From Planctomycetota bacterium (GTDB lineage Bacteria; Planctomycetota; MHYJ01; JACPRB01): a DNA stretch of 46,186 bases. The position numbers and the translations under genes were made by a program. Location of the stretch: assembly GCA_016209705.1 (NCBI GenBank), contig JACQVR010000012.1:1-46186 (forward strand), written 5' to 3'. How positions within the stretch are numbered: position 1 is the stretch's first letter; each line of letters starts with the position of its first letter. Below, piece after piece: positions 24,569-32,734 of this stretch. The notes beneath the pieces are model-generated. The model was not told where the DNA came from, ran no database searches, and saw only the letters and a program-made list of their open reading frames with translations.

Positions 24569-25516
24569 ATGAGCCTGGGGTGTGCGGATGCGACCGGCCG
24601 CGGAGGGACGGTGGGGCGGCGCTGGATGCTGGACCTGCTCTTCGTTCTCGGCCTGATGGTCGCGATGAACCTCTTCATGGCGCCCGAGCAGCCGGGCTTT
24701 CCGGACATGACCTTCAATCCGTACTTCATTCCCGTGCTGCTGCTGGCGGTGCGGTATGGCGCGAAAGCGGGATTCGTGGCCGGCCTCGCCTCGAGCGTGA
24801 CGGTCCTGGCGGGCGTCTGGTCCGGGGGATCTCGGATTCCGGACATGGTCCTCCCGGCGCTGCTGGTGGCGGCGGGAACGCTGGCAGGTCTGGCGTGCGA
24901 GACGACCGTCAAGGACCTGCGACTGACTCGCGAGCGCCTGCACCATCTCCAGAAGGAAATGAAGCAGGCGGAAGGGCTGCTGGACGCGCGGGAACGCATC
25001 GTGCGGGAGCTTCAAGCGCGCATCGAGGTGCACGCCACGCCGCTGGAGATCCTTCATCGCCTGAGTCGCGGCTTGTGTTCTCGCGATCCGGACGAAATTC
25101 TCCGCTCGCTGTTGGAGTTTACGGTGACGACGGTGCGGGCCGAACGGGCGGCGGTGTACGAAGTGCGCGGCGATCAAGCGGTCTTGAAGATGTCGCACGT
25201 CCGGACGGGCCGAACGGCCTTCGCGGCCAAGCGCCCGCTTTCAGAGCTGTCGGGTCTGGCGCTGCGATCGAACCGGGTCCTCTCGGTCCTGGATCTCGAA
25301 GCGGCCGGCATGGACGCGCGGCACTCGGACGCGCTTCTGTGCGGCCCCTTGGGAAACGGCGGGGCGTTTCTGGTGGTCGAGGAAATGCCGCTCAGCTCGT
25401 TTTCCCGGGTGGCCGTCGCGAGGTTCGCTTCGCTGGTCGACTGGGCGAACCACTCCCTGGCGCTGGCCGCGGGCGAGCATGGGATCGAGTCGCTCCGAAT
25501 GGAGTGCCGGAGGTAG
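24569..25516 (+). CDS. pelD: PelD-like membrane GAF protein without GGDEF domain
   Basis: This 315-residue protein has about four membrane segments between residues 19 and 108 (LDLLFVLGLMVAMNLF, NPYFIPVLLLAVRYGAKAG). A coiled coil follows (about 118-150), then a GAF-like domain to the end (LHRLSRGLCSRDPDEILRSLL, RAERAAVYEVRG). P. aeruginosa PelD is 455 residues and has a degenerate GGDEF domain after GAF that binds cyclic di-GMP through an RxxD site. That domain is absent here, with PelE starting eight bases after the stop. Synthesis may therefore be controlled without cyclic di-GMP binding at PelD. Confidence 0.85.
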   Translation: MSLGCADATGRGGTVGRRWMLDLLFVLGLMVAMNLFMAPEQPGFPDMTFNPYFIPVLLLAVRYGAKAGFVAGLASSVTVLAGVWSGGSRIPDMVLPALLVAAGTLAGLACETTVKDLRLTRERLHHLQKEMKQAEGLLDARERIVRELQARIEVHATPLEILHRLSRGLCSRDPDEILRSLLEFTVTTVRAERAAVYEVRGDQAVLKMSHVRTGRTAFAAKRPLSELSGLALRSNRVLSVLDLEAAGMDARHSDALLCGPLGNGGAFLVVEEMPLSSFSRVAVARFASLVDWANHSLALAAGEHGIESLRMECRR

Positions 25517-25523
25517 AGGATCC

Positions 25524-26504
25524 GTGGAGCACGTTGTAGATATTCGAACGTGGCCGATCGGGGCCTTGGCGACCGTTCATGTGGTGATCGCGCTTCTTTT
25601 GGCCTGTTGCGTTTCCACGCTGAGGCGCGGCCGAGTCTCCTTGCGGTGGAGCGCGCTGGAGTTCGGCGTGGTCGTTTGCGTGCCGGCGGTGGGCGCCGTG
25701 GCGGTGGCGGTTCAAGCCCTGCTGGAGCTGATGCTGCGGCCCTGGTCGCGGCGCGCGCCGCTCTTGCCGGACGATGACGAGGAGTCGGAAGGGACGCCGC
25801 ACGTCCCCGGCGTGGATCCGGAGGACGAGGCGCGCCGGCAGACGGAGGTCGAGCCGTCCATGGAAGTCTTCCGTTTCGGAGGCTCGAGCACGGCCGAATC
25901 CCTGATCCGGCGGCTGGCGAGAGCATCGACCCCGGAAGGGTTGGAGGCGCTGCGCTCGGCGGTCCTCTCGCCGGATCGCAACGTTCGGATTACGGCTCGG
26001 TCGATCATGGCGCGCCTCGAAGAGCGGGCCGCGCGGCGGCTGCGGGAATCCTCCGACGCGGTCGATCGAGCCCAGGCGTGGACGCGGTTGGCGCTGCTGA
26101 CTTCCGACGGGGCGACGGAAGCGCGCTACCTGGGTCGCGCGGCGGAAGAGCTTCGACAAATGTTGGACGGCCGATCCGATCCGCGAACCGCCCTGGAGCT
26201 CGGGCGTGTCCTGCTGCGCTCGGGCGATCCGGCGGGCGCGCGCAAGGCGTTCACGCGATGCCTCCGCGCGCGACCCATGGACGACGAGGCGCGCGCGGGA
26301 CGCGCGGATGCCAGCTTCCGCCTGCGCGATCTCCACGCCGCGCGAAGGGACGTGGCCGTGCTCGACACGCTGTCGCGATTGAAGCGGGGGGACGGGAGCG
26401 CCGCGCCTTCGCCCCCGGCGTTTCTCGGTCCGGGACGGGAAAAACGCCGCGAGATCGGAGCGATCCGGGAGTTGTGTCGGGCCGGGAACGGAAAAGGGTC
26501 CTGA
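25524..26504 (+). CDS. pelE: PelE-like membrane TPR protein
   Basis: This 326-residue protein (P. aeruginosa PelE is 329) starts at GTG 25524 behind AGAGGA. Two N-terminal membrane segments are visible (LATVHVVIALLLACCVSTL and FGVVVCVPAVGAVAVAV). An acidic linker follows, then helical TPR units such as RTALELGRVLLRSGDPAGA. In the Pel complex, PelE joins PelD, PelF and PelG at the inner membrane. The basic C-terminal tail is variable. It is three bases from the next start. Confidence 0.85.
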   Translation: MEHVVDIRTWPIGALATVHVVIALLLACCVSTLRRGRVSLRWSALEFGVVVCVPAVGAVAVAVQALLELMLRPWSRRAPLLPDDDEESEGTPHVPGVDPEDEARRQTEVEPSMEVFRFGGSSTAESLIRRLARASTPEGLEALRSAVLSPDRNVRITARSIMARLEERAARRLRESSDAVDRAQAWTRLALLTSDGATEARYLGRAAEELRQMLDGRSDPRTALELGRVLLRSGDPAGARKAFTRCLRARPMDDEARAGRADASFRLRDLHAARRDVAVLDTLSRLKRGDGSAAPSPPAFLGPGREKRREIGAIRELCRAGNGKGS

Positions 26505-26506
26505 CC

Positions 26507-27958
26507 ATGGTGCATGTGTGCTTGATTTCGGAGGGGGCGTACCCTTACGTCGCCGGAGGCGTCGGCCAGTGGACGTACAATCTGATTCGCTCCCTGCCCG
26601 ACGTGCGCTTCACGGTGGTGGCGTTGTGGACCACTCCCGGCACGGAGGGCGCGCCCCGGTATCCGCTGTCTCCCAACGTGGTCGAACTGCGCACGCACTA
26701 CCTCGTTTCCGGAGCTCCATCCCACGGAAAAGTGAATGCCGAGGGGATGCAGTGTCTGAAGAAATTCCATGAGCGCCTGAAACACGGCGACGTGAAACCC
26801 TTTTCCGCCGTCGTGGAACACCTCGACGGGGGAGGGTTCTTCCGGGAATCGCCGGCCTGGGAGTTGCTCACGCAGATGTACACGAACTACGCTCCGGCGG
26901 GTACGTCCTTTCCGGATTACTACTGGACGTGGCGAGCCACGCATCTCCCGCTGCTTCGCATGCTCGAAGTTCGCCTTCCGGCGTGCTCTCTGGTTCATTG
27001 CATCTCGACGGGCTACGCGGGTCTCTTGGGGGCGCTGCACCGGGTGCGGGCGGGCATTCCGATGGTCACGACGGAACATGGGCTGTACACCCGGGAACGG
27101 TCGCGGGACATCCAGGACGCGGAATGGATTCCGGGAGAGGAGCAGGCCGAACGGCGGCGCGCGCCGAACAAGTTCCGCGAGTGGTGGCAGCGCATGTTTC
27201 TGGGGATGGAGCGGATCGCCTACCGGAACTCGGACCGCGTCATCGCGCTCTTCGAGGAGAATCGCCGCTATCAGATCGCCCACGGCGCGCCGGAGGAGCG
27301 GACCCTCGTGATCCCCAACGGCATCGATTTGGGCGCGTACGATGCGGTCCGCCGGCGGCGGCGGTCCACCGGCGAATTCCGCGTTGGATTGGTGGGACGG
27401 GTCGTTCCGATCAAGGACATCCTGACGTTCATCGCCGCCTGCAAGATCGTCGCGGACCGTCTCAAGGATCCGCCGTTCCGGGCGTTCATCATCGGACCCG
27501 AGGACGAGGACGAGGCTTATGCGCGCCAGTGCCACGAGATGGTGGGCGCGCTGGGACTGGACGACACCGTCCGCTTCACTGGTCGGGTGAACGTGGCGAC
27601 CTTCTATGAAACGATGGATGTCGTCGTCCTGACGAGCCTGAGCGAAGGCCAACCCCTGGCGTTGCTGGAGGGACATGCCTGCGGCATCCCGGCGGTGGCG
27701 ACCGACGTCGGTTCCTGTCGCGAAATCCTGGAAGAGCGCACGGACGCGGACCGGAGTCTCGGTCCCAGCGGCGTGGTAGCGCCCGTCAGCGATCCGCCAG
27801 CGACGGCCGAGGCGCTGCTCGCGCTGGCGCGGGATCCCGCGCACCGGAACGCCATGGGCGACGCGGGCCACACCCGCGTCGAGCGGATCTATCGCTGGGA
27901 CCAAGTGTGCCGAACGTATTCAGAACTGTACCGGAGCCTGGCCGATGGCCGGAATTAG
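26507..27958 (+). CDS. pelF: PelF glycosyltransferase (GT4 family)
   Basis: This 483-residue cytosolic glycosyltransferase is the Pel polymerase, which uses a UDP-amino-sugar donor. The N-terminal PelF signature CLISEGAYPYVAGGVGQWTYN is complete, as is the long linker with TTEHGLYTRERSRDI. The C-terminal half is a GT-B nucleotide-binding domain: RVGLVGRVVPIKDI, VRFTGRVNV, and the donor-binding acidic pair in SEGQPLALLEGHACGIPAV. No interruption is seen. The stop overlaps pelG by 14 bases. Confidence 0.95.
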   Translation: MVHVCLISEGAYPYVAGGVGQWTYNLIRSLPDVRFTVVALWTTPGTEGAPRYPLSPNVVELRTHYLVSGAPSHGKVNAEGMQCLKKFHERLKHGDVKPFSAVVEHLDGGGFFRESPAWELLTQMYTNYAPAGTSFPDYYWTWRATHLPLLRMLEVRLPACSLVHCISTGYAGLLGALHRVRAGIPMVTTEHGLYTRERSRDIQDAEWIPGEEQAERRRAPNKFREWWQRMFLGMERIAYRNSDRVIALFEENRRYQIAHGAPEERTLVIPNGIDLGAYDAVRRRRRSTGEFRVGLVGRVVPIKDILTFIAACKIVADRLKDPPFRAFIIGPEDEDEAYARQCHEMVGALGLDDTVRFTGRVNVATFYETMDVVVLTSLSEGQPLALLEGHACGIPAVATDVGSCREILEERTDADRSLGPSGVVAPVSDPPATAEALLALARDPAHRNAMGDAGHTRVERIYRWDQVCRTYSELYRSLADGRN

Positions 27959-29312
27959 CGCCACGCTAAGGCCGCTCCTGGAGCGCGGCACCCACCTGTC
28001 GCTGGCGGCGGCGTACGGATACGCGGCCACGGCGATGGCGGGGCCCTGGATTCTCGCCTCGTTTCTGCTGTGGGGAATCCGGGTGGCGGACCTTCCGAGC
28101 CTGGAGCCGGGGAATCAGGCCGCCTTCCCCGCGCTCGTGGTGCACGCGGCGTGCGCCACGATGATCCTGACCGGCCCGCTCCAGCTCATCTGCGCCCGGC
28201 ATGTCAGCGACCTGCTCTATCAGGGTCGGCGCGGCCGCGTCGTTCCCGTCTTCATGGCGGCGTCGCTGACGGCTCTCGGAGCGAATGCGCTCGCCGGGGC
28301 GGCGTTCGCGGCGCTCGTGGGCCTGCCGCTCGTCCTGGCCGGGGCGGCGGTCGCGCTGTTCGCGATGTTCGGCGCGGTCTGGATGAGCGTGGTGTTTCTG
28401 GGGACGCTGCGCCGCTACATCCTGATCGTCTTCGGCTTCGTCGCCGGAACGGCTCTGGGCTATGTCTACTGTCTGTATTTCGGCCGCCGGCTCGGATTGG
28501 CGGGACTCGTGGGGGGCTTTGCGCTCAGCCAAGGCGTGGTCTGGGCCGTCCTGTCGGCCTGCATCCGGACTCAATTTCCTCCGTCCGGATCGTTCGACTT
28601 CGGGTTTCTGAAGACGGCGTCGAAATTCCTCTCCTTGCCGGCCATCGGATTGCTGTACTACGCCGGCATCTGGATCGATCGGGTGATTTTCTGGACGGGT
28701 CCGTACGCGAGTTACGCCGGACAGGGCCTGCGCAGCTTTCCGATGTACGACAACGCGCTGTTCCTGGCGCTGCTGACCGTCTTGCCGTCCCTGGCGTTGG
28801 TGTTTCTTCAGATCGAGGTGGCGTACTACGACATCTATTCCGCTTTCTATCGGGCCGTCCGCCGGGGCGCCGATCTGGGGAAAATCCGGCGCCTGCGGGC
28901 GGCCATCGAAACCTCCTTCCGGGATTGTTTCGCGTCGATCGTCTGCGTGCAGGGGGTGGCCACCCTGCTGGCGGTGGTGCTCGCTCCCATGATTTTCGCC
29001 CGGCTCCGGTTCGATTGGGTGGAGCTTCCCGTGTTTCGGATCGCCTGCCTGGGCGCGTTCCTCCACGTGCTCGTCTTGGGGACCGTCCTGGCGGCCCTGC
29101 ACTTGGCCTTCTACCGGCTGGCCCTGGGCATCTCGGCGGTGTACGCGACGGTGGGCGCGGCCGCGACCTGGATGGCCATGGTGGGAGGGATGCGCTGGTT
29201 CGGATGCGGATACGTCGCCGCCGGCATGGCGGCGTTGCTGGTCGGTGTTCCCTTGCTGGAGCGAAAGCTGCGGCGATTGGATTGCGACCTCTTCAGCACG
29301 CAGCCGGTTTGA
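27945..29312 (+). CDS. pelG: PelG polysaccharide transporter (MOP/Wzx-like)
   Basis: This 455-residue integral membrane protein has about twelve hydrophobic helices throughout its length, matching the 456 residues of P. aeruginosa PelG. Typical sequence includes GPWILASFLLWGI near residue 33 and YYAGIWIDRVIFWTGP near residue 240. PelG is thought to carry the growing Pel chain across the inner membrane with PelD, PelE and PelF. The start lies inside the last codons of pelF. It is the final pel gene, followed after 69 bases by glmS. Confidence 0.93.
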   Translation: MAGISATLRPLLERGTHLSLAAAYGYAATAMAGPWILASFLLWGIRVADLPSLEPGNQAAFPALVVHAACATMILTGPLQLICARHVSDLLYQGRRGRVVPVFMAASLTALGANALAGAAFAALVGLPLVLAGAAVALFAMFGAVWMSVVFLGTLRRYILIVFGFVAGTALGYVYCLYFGRRLGLAGLVGGFALSQGVVWAVLSACIRTQFPPSGSFDFGFLKTASKFLSLPAIGLLYYAGIWIDRVIFWTGPYASYAGQGLRSFPMYDNALFLALLTVLPSLALVFLQIEVAYYDIYSAFYRAVRRGADLGKIRRLRAAIETSFRDCFASIVCVQGVATLLAVVLAPMIFARLRFDWVELPVFRIACLGAFLHVLVLGTVLAALHLAFYRLALGISAVYATVGAAATWMAMVGGMRWFGCGYVAAGMAALLVGVPLLERKLRRLDCDLFSTQPV

Positions 29313-29381
29313 TCCGAGCGCGCGGAGGAGACGGAGCGCACGGAGATTGCATTCTTGTTTCTCATCAGGAGGAATGCAGAC

Positions 29382-31178
29382 ATGTGCGGAATCATCGGAT
29401 ACATCGGCCGCCCGCCCGCGTTGCCTGTTCTCGTGGGTGGGCTTCAGCGCTTGGAATATCGGGGTTATGACTCCGCCGGAGTCGCCACGCTCGGACCCGG
29501 CGGCGTGTTTCACCGGAAATGCGCGGGCGCGATCGCGAGCTTGGCGGAGCATCTCAACGGTCGGATCGAGGCCGATCGCTCGGGCTCGGGAATCGGCCAC
29601 ACGCGGTGGGCGACGCACGGGGAGCCGACCGCCGTCAACGCGCATCCTCACTTCAGTTGCGATGGGAAGGTCGCGATCGTCCATAACGGAATCGTGGAAA
29701 ACCACGCGACGCTGCGCGACGCGTTGACCGCCCGCGGCCACACCTTTGCCTCCGAGACCGATACCGAGGTGCTGGCGCACCTGCTGGAAGAGGCGTATTC
29801 GGGAGGCGATCCGCTTCGCGCGGTCGGCCGGGCCCTTCGCGAGGTCCACGGCAGCTATGCGTTGGCCATCCTGTTTTCGGATCATCCGGACTTTCTGGTG
29901 GCCGCGCGACGCTTTTCGCCGCTCGTCGTCGGCCTCCACCCGGAGGGAAATCTCGTGGCCAGCGACATCCCCGCGCTCCTTCCGATCACGCGCGACATTC
30001 GGCTGGTGGACGACGGCCAGATGGTGGCGCTTCGACGGGAGCGCGTGGACGCGTACACGTTCGATTTGGAACCGTGCCGCCTGAAGACCCAGCGGGTGGC
30101 GGGAGGATGGGCCGACACGCAGCAGCAAGGGTTTCCTCATTTCATGCTCAAGGAAATCCATGAGCAGCCGGACGTCGTTCGCCGCGAACTGATGGGGCGC
30201 TGGAACGGCGATTCCGAGGAGCTGCGAATGGCGGAGCGCGCGTTGCGAAACGCGCGGCGCGCCGTGATCGTCGGCTGCGGCACGGCGTGGCACGCGGGCC
30301 TTTACGCCAAGTACCTCCTGGAATCCCTTCTCGGCCTCCCGGCGGACTGCTGTCTTTCCTCGGAGCTCCGCTATGCGCCCCCGCCTTTGGATGAACGCAC
30401 GCTCGTCCTGGCGATCTCCCAGTCCGGCGAGACGGCGGACACGCTTCAGGCGCTGCGCCTGGCTCGCGAGCGCGGGGCCGCCACGTTGGCGATCACGAAC
30501 ACGCCGGCGAGTTCCCTCGCGCGCGAGGCGCAGGGCGCGTGGATCAACCGGGCCGGCGTCGAGGTCGGAGTGGCGGCGACGAAGACCTACGTGGCGCAGC
30601 TCTCGGCCCTCGCGCTCATGATCCGCCGCGTGGCGAACCGGAACGATCTCATCGAGCCTCTGACACGGATTCCGGATCAGATCCAGGAGATCCTGCGGCA
30701 GGATGAAGCGATCCGGAAGATCGCCGAGCGGTTTCTGGACGGATACGACTTCATGTACATCGCTCGCCGGTTCAACGTTCCCACCGCGTTTGAAGGGGCG
30801 CTGAAATTGAAAGAGATCTCGTATCTGCATGCCGAGGGCTACGCGGCGGGCGAGATGAAGCACGGCCCCTTGGCGCTGGTCGATGAAGGTTTGGCGGCGG
30901 TCGCGGTGGCGCCCCGCGACGACGTCTATGACAAGATCCTCTCGAACGTCGAGGAGATCCGCTGTCGCAAGGGGGCGATCATCGCCGTGGTGACGCGGGG
31001 CGATCGCAAATTGGTCCGCCGCGCGGACGCCAGCATCGAAGTGGAGGCCACGGAAGACGTCCTTTCGCCGCTCTTGACGATCATTCCCTTGCAGTTATTG
31101 GCGTACCATATGGCGACGATTCTCGGTCGCAATGTGGACAAACCCCGCAACCTCGCCAAAAGCGTCACGGTTGAATGA
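29382..31178 (+). CDS. glmS: Glutamine-fructose-6-phosphate aminotransferase (isomerizing)
   Basis: This 598-residue enzyme makes glucosamine-6-phosphate, the first step to UDP-GlcNAc and from there UDP-GalNAc, the Pel precursor. The start at ATG 29382 (AGGAGG upstream) leaves the catalytic Cys2 directly after Met (MCGIIGYIG). The glutaminase domain includes GLQRLEYRGYDSAG. Two SIS isomerase domains follow, with ISQSGETADTLQAL and GVAATKTYVAQ. The conserved C-terminus LAKSVTVE is intact. It sits at the end of the pel genes on the same strand, which suggests precursor supply matched to polymer synthesis. No glmS ribozyme was recognised in the 69-base spacer. Confidence 0.96.
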   Translation: MCGIIGYIGRPPALPVLVGGLQRLEYRGYDSAGVATLGPGGVFHRKCAGAIASLAEHLNGRIEADRSGSGIGHTRWATHGEPTAVNAHPHFSCDGKVAIVHNGIVENHATLRDALTARGHTFASETDTEVLAHLLEEAYSGGDPLRAVGRALREVHGSYALAILFSDHPDFLVAARRFSPLVVGLHPEGNLVASDIPALLPITRDIRLVDDGQMVALRRERVDAYTFDLEPCRLKTQRVAGGWADTQQQGFPHFMLKEIHEQPDVVRRELMGRWNGDSEELRMAERALRNARRAVIVGCGTAWHAGLYAKYLLESLLGLPADCCLSSELRYAPPPLDERTLVLAISQSGETADTLQALRLARERGAATLAITNTPASSLAREAQGAWINRAGVEVGVAATKTYVAQLSALALMIRRVANRNDLIEPLTRIPDQIQEILRQDEAIRKIAERFLDGYDFMYIARRFNVPTAFEGALKLKEISYLHAEGYAAGEMKHGPLALVDEGLAAVAVAPRDDVYDKILSNVEEIRCRKGAIIAVVTRGDRKLVRRADASIEVEATEDVLSPLLTIIPLQLLAYHMATILGRNVDKPRNLAKSVTVE

Positions 31179-31347
31179 CGCGGACGCGGGACATAACAAC
31201 CAGACCCTCGGCGAATCTTTAAACTGTATAACCCGCGTTGGAGACCCGGGCCGGGCGTCCGAGAGAGGCGAAGCTCGCCACGGCGCAAGCGGTGGCGGGA
31301 ACACTCCTTCGGCCGGCGCAGAGGGCCCTTCTTCAGGAGCGTGGGGC
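31179..31347 (+). other. 169-base leader before the sigma-54 activator
   Basis: This G/C-rich spacer holds a hairpin with CGCCAC at 31276-31281 pairing with GTGGCG at 31292-31297, and a TATAAC sequence near 31228 that might be a weak -10. No known riboswitch consensus was recognised, including the cyclic di-GMP types. Whether it carries its own promoter or is read through from glmS cannot be told. Confidence 0.3.
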
Positions 31348-32703
31348 ATGCTGAAGCAAATGCTGATCGTGGCGGAGCGGGTGGCGAAGGATTCGGAAGC
31401 TCTCGCGGAGTTGCGGGGGAGCGGCTTTGAATGCGTCGTCGCGGCGGGGGGAGAGGAGGCCCTCCGGCACCTTGACGCGTCGCCGTTCGGGATCGTCGTC
31501 GTGGATGTGACGGAGCCGACGTCCGGAGGAGCGGACCTCGTCAATCGCGTCTGGGAGCGGAGTCCGCGGGCCGACGTGATCGCTATCGTGCCGCGCGGAC
31601 GACGAACGGCGGAGCTCGACGCGGTACGGCTCAAGACGGCGGATTTCGTGACCGAGCCCGTGGACCCCGGCGAGCTGGCGGACCGCGCGCGGCGGATCCA
31701 GGGCCGGCGCCGGGAAGCGGCAGAGGCATCCGGCGGAGGCGCCCCGGAGGGCGCGCTTCCGCGCGACATCGTGGGCGCCTCGCCGGAGATCACCGAACTC
31801 ATGCGCGTCGTGCGCCGGGTGGCGACGAGCACGAGCACCGTGCTCATGACCGGAGAAAGCGGCACCGGCAAGGAAGTGATCGCCCACGCCATCCACTCCC
31901 TGTGCGAGCGGACTCGGGGCGGTCCGTTCATTCCGGTCAACTGCGCCGCCATTCCGGACACCCTGCTGGAAAGCGAACTGTTCGGATACGTGCATGGGTC
32001 CTTCACGGGCGCCCGGGGCGACAAGAAAGGTCTTTTCGAGCTGGCGCACGGCGGCACGCTCTTTCTCGACGAAATCGGGGAAATGTCGGTGAATCTCCAG
32101 GCCAAGCTCCTGCGCGTGATCGAGGAAAAGGCAATCCGGCCGCTGGGCGGCACCCAGCTTGTCCGCATCCGGTCGCGGCTGCTGTGCTCGACCCACCGGG
32201 ACTTGAAGTAACTCATCGCGGAAAACCAATTCCGCGAGGATCTGTATTTCCGGATCAACATCATCGAACTGCGGCTTCCGCCGTTGCGGGAACGCCGCGA
32301 CGACATTCCGCTCCTGGCCGCGCACTTTCTGGAGCGATTCAATCGGGAGCTCCAGAAGTCCTATCGCGGCCTGGAACCCGGAGTCCTGGAAGCGCTCATG
32401 GCGTACGAATGGAGAGGGAACGTTCGCGAACTGGAGAAAGTCATCGAGCGGGCCGTGATTCTCGGCGACGGCGAATGGATCCGACTGAACGACTTGCCCG
32501 AGGCGATTTCCGGACTCGCGTCCGAAGCGGAACCCGCCGAACTGCGGGATGCGGTTCGCGCCTTCGAACGGTGCCACATCCGCAGGACGCTCATGCGAGT
32601 GGAAGGGGACAAAGCGTTGGCGGCGCGATTGCTGGGCATTTCCCTATCTTCGCTGTACCGGCGGCTCAGCCACAAGGCGCGGAACCGGAAGGTGCTCGTG
32701 TAG
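31348..32703 (+). pseudogene. NtrC/FleQ-type sigma-54 activator, interrupted by in-frame TAA
   Basis: One frame from ATG 31348 to TAG 32701-32703 encodes a complete 452-codon activator apart from TAA at codon 288 (32209-32211). Residues 1-115 form a receiver-like domain that lacks the usual acidic pair after MLIV. The AAA+ domain follows, with Walker A GESGTGKE, the sigma-54 loop GSFTGA (usual GAFTGA) and Walker B GGTLFLDEIGEM. After the TAA comes LIAENQFREDLYFRINIIEL, the direct continuation of the family. It ends in a helix-turn-helix (AARLLGISLSSLYRRL). The TAA probably replaces GAA. It lies downstream of the pel genes and is the natural candidate to act at the promoter at 9727. Confidence 0.85.
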
Positions 32704-32734
32704 AAATGGCTCGGGTGAGAGGATGTCGCCGTTT

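Noticed and set aside
29313..29381. glmS ribozyme before glmS
   Set aside because: The spacer is only 69 bases and shows no ribozyme core. A plain AGGAGG site is present.
27966..30863. Very long minus-strand open frame opposite pelG and glmS (and others at 21303-24548, 9769-10857 and 44455-46065)
   Set aside because: These are mirror frames of GC-rich coding genes. They have low-complexity Arg/Gly/Gln-rich translations, no family motifs and no ribosome-binding sites, while the plus-strand genes are clear.
31179..31347. Cyclic di-GMP riboswitch before the sigma-54 activator
   Set aside because: Stable hairpins exist, but the conserved GEMM sequence blocks are absent.
20986..32211. Recoding of TAA as a sense codon, suggested by two in-frame TAA codons
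   Set aside because: cas8e and pstA end in TAA at natural positions, and the remaining genes use TGA and TAG as normal stops. Independent nonsense changes or sequence errors are simpler.
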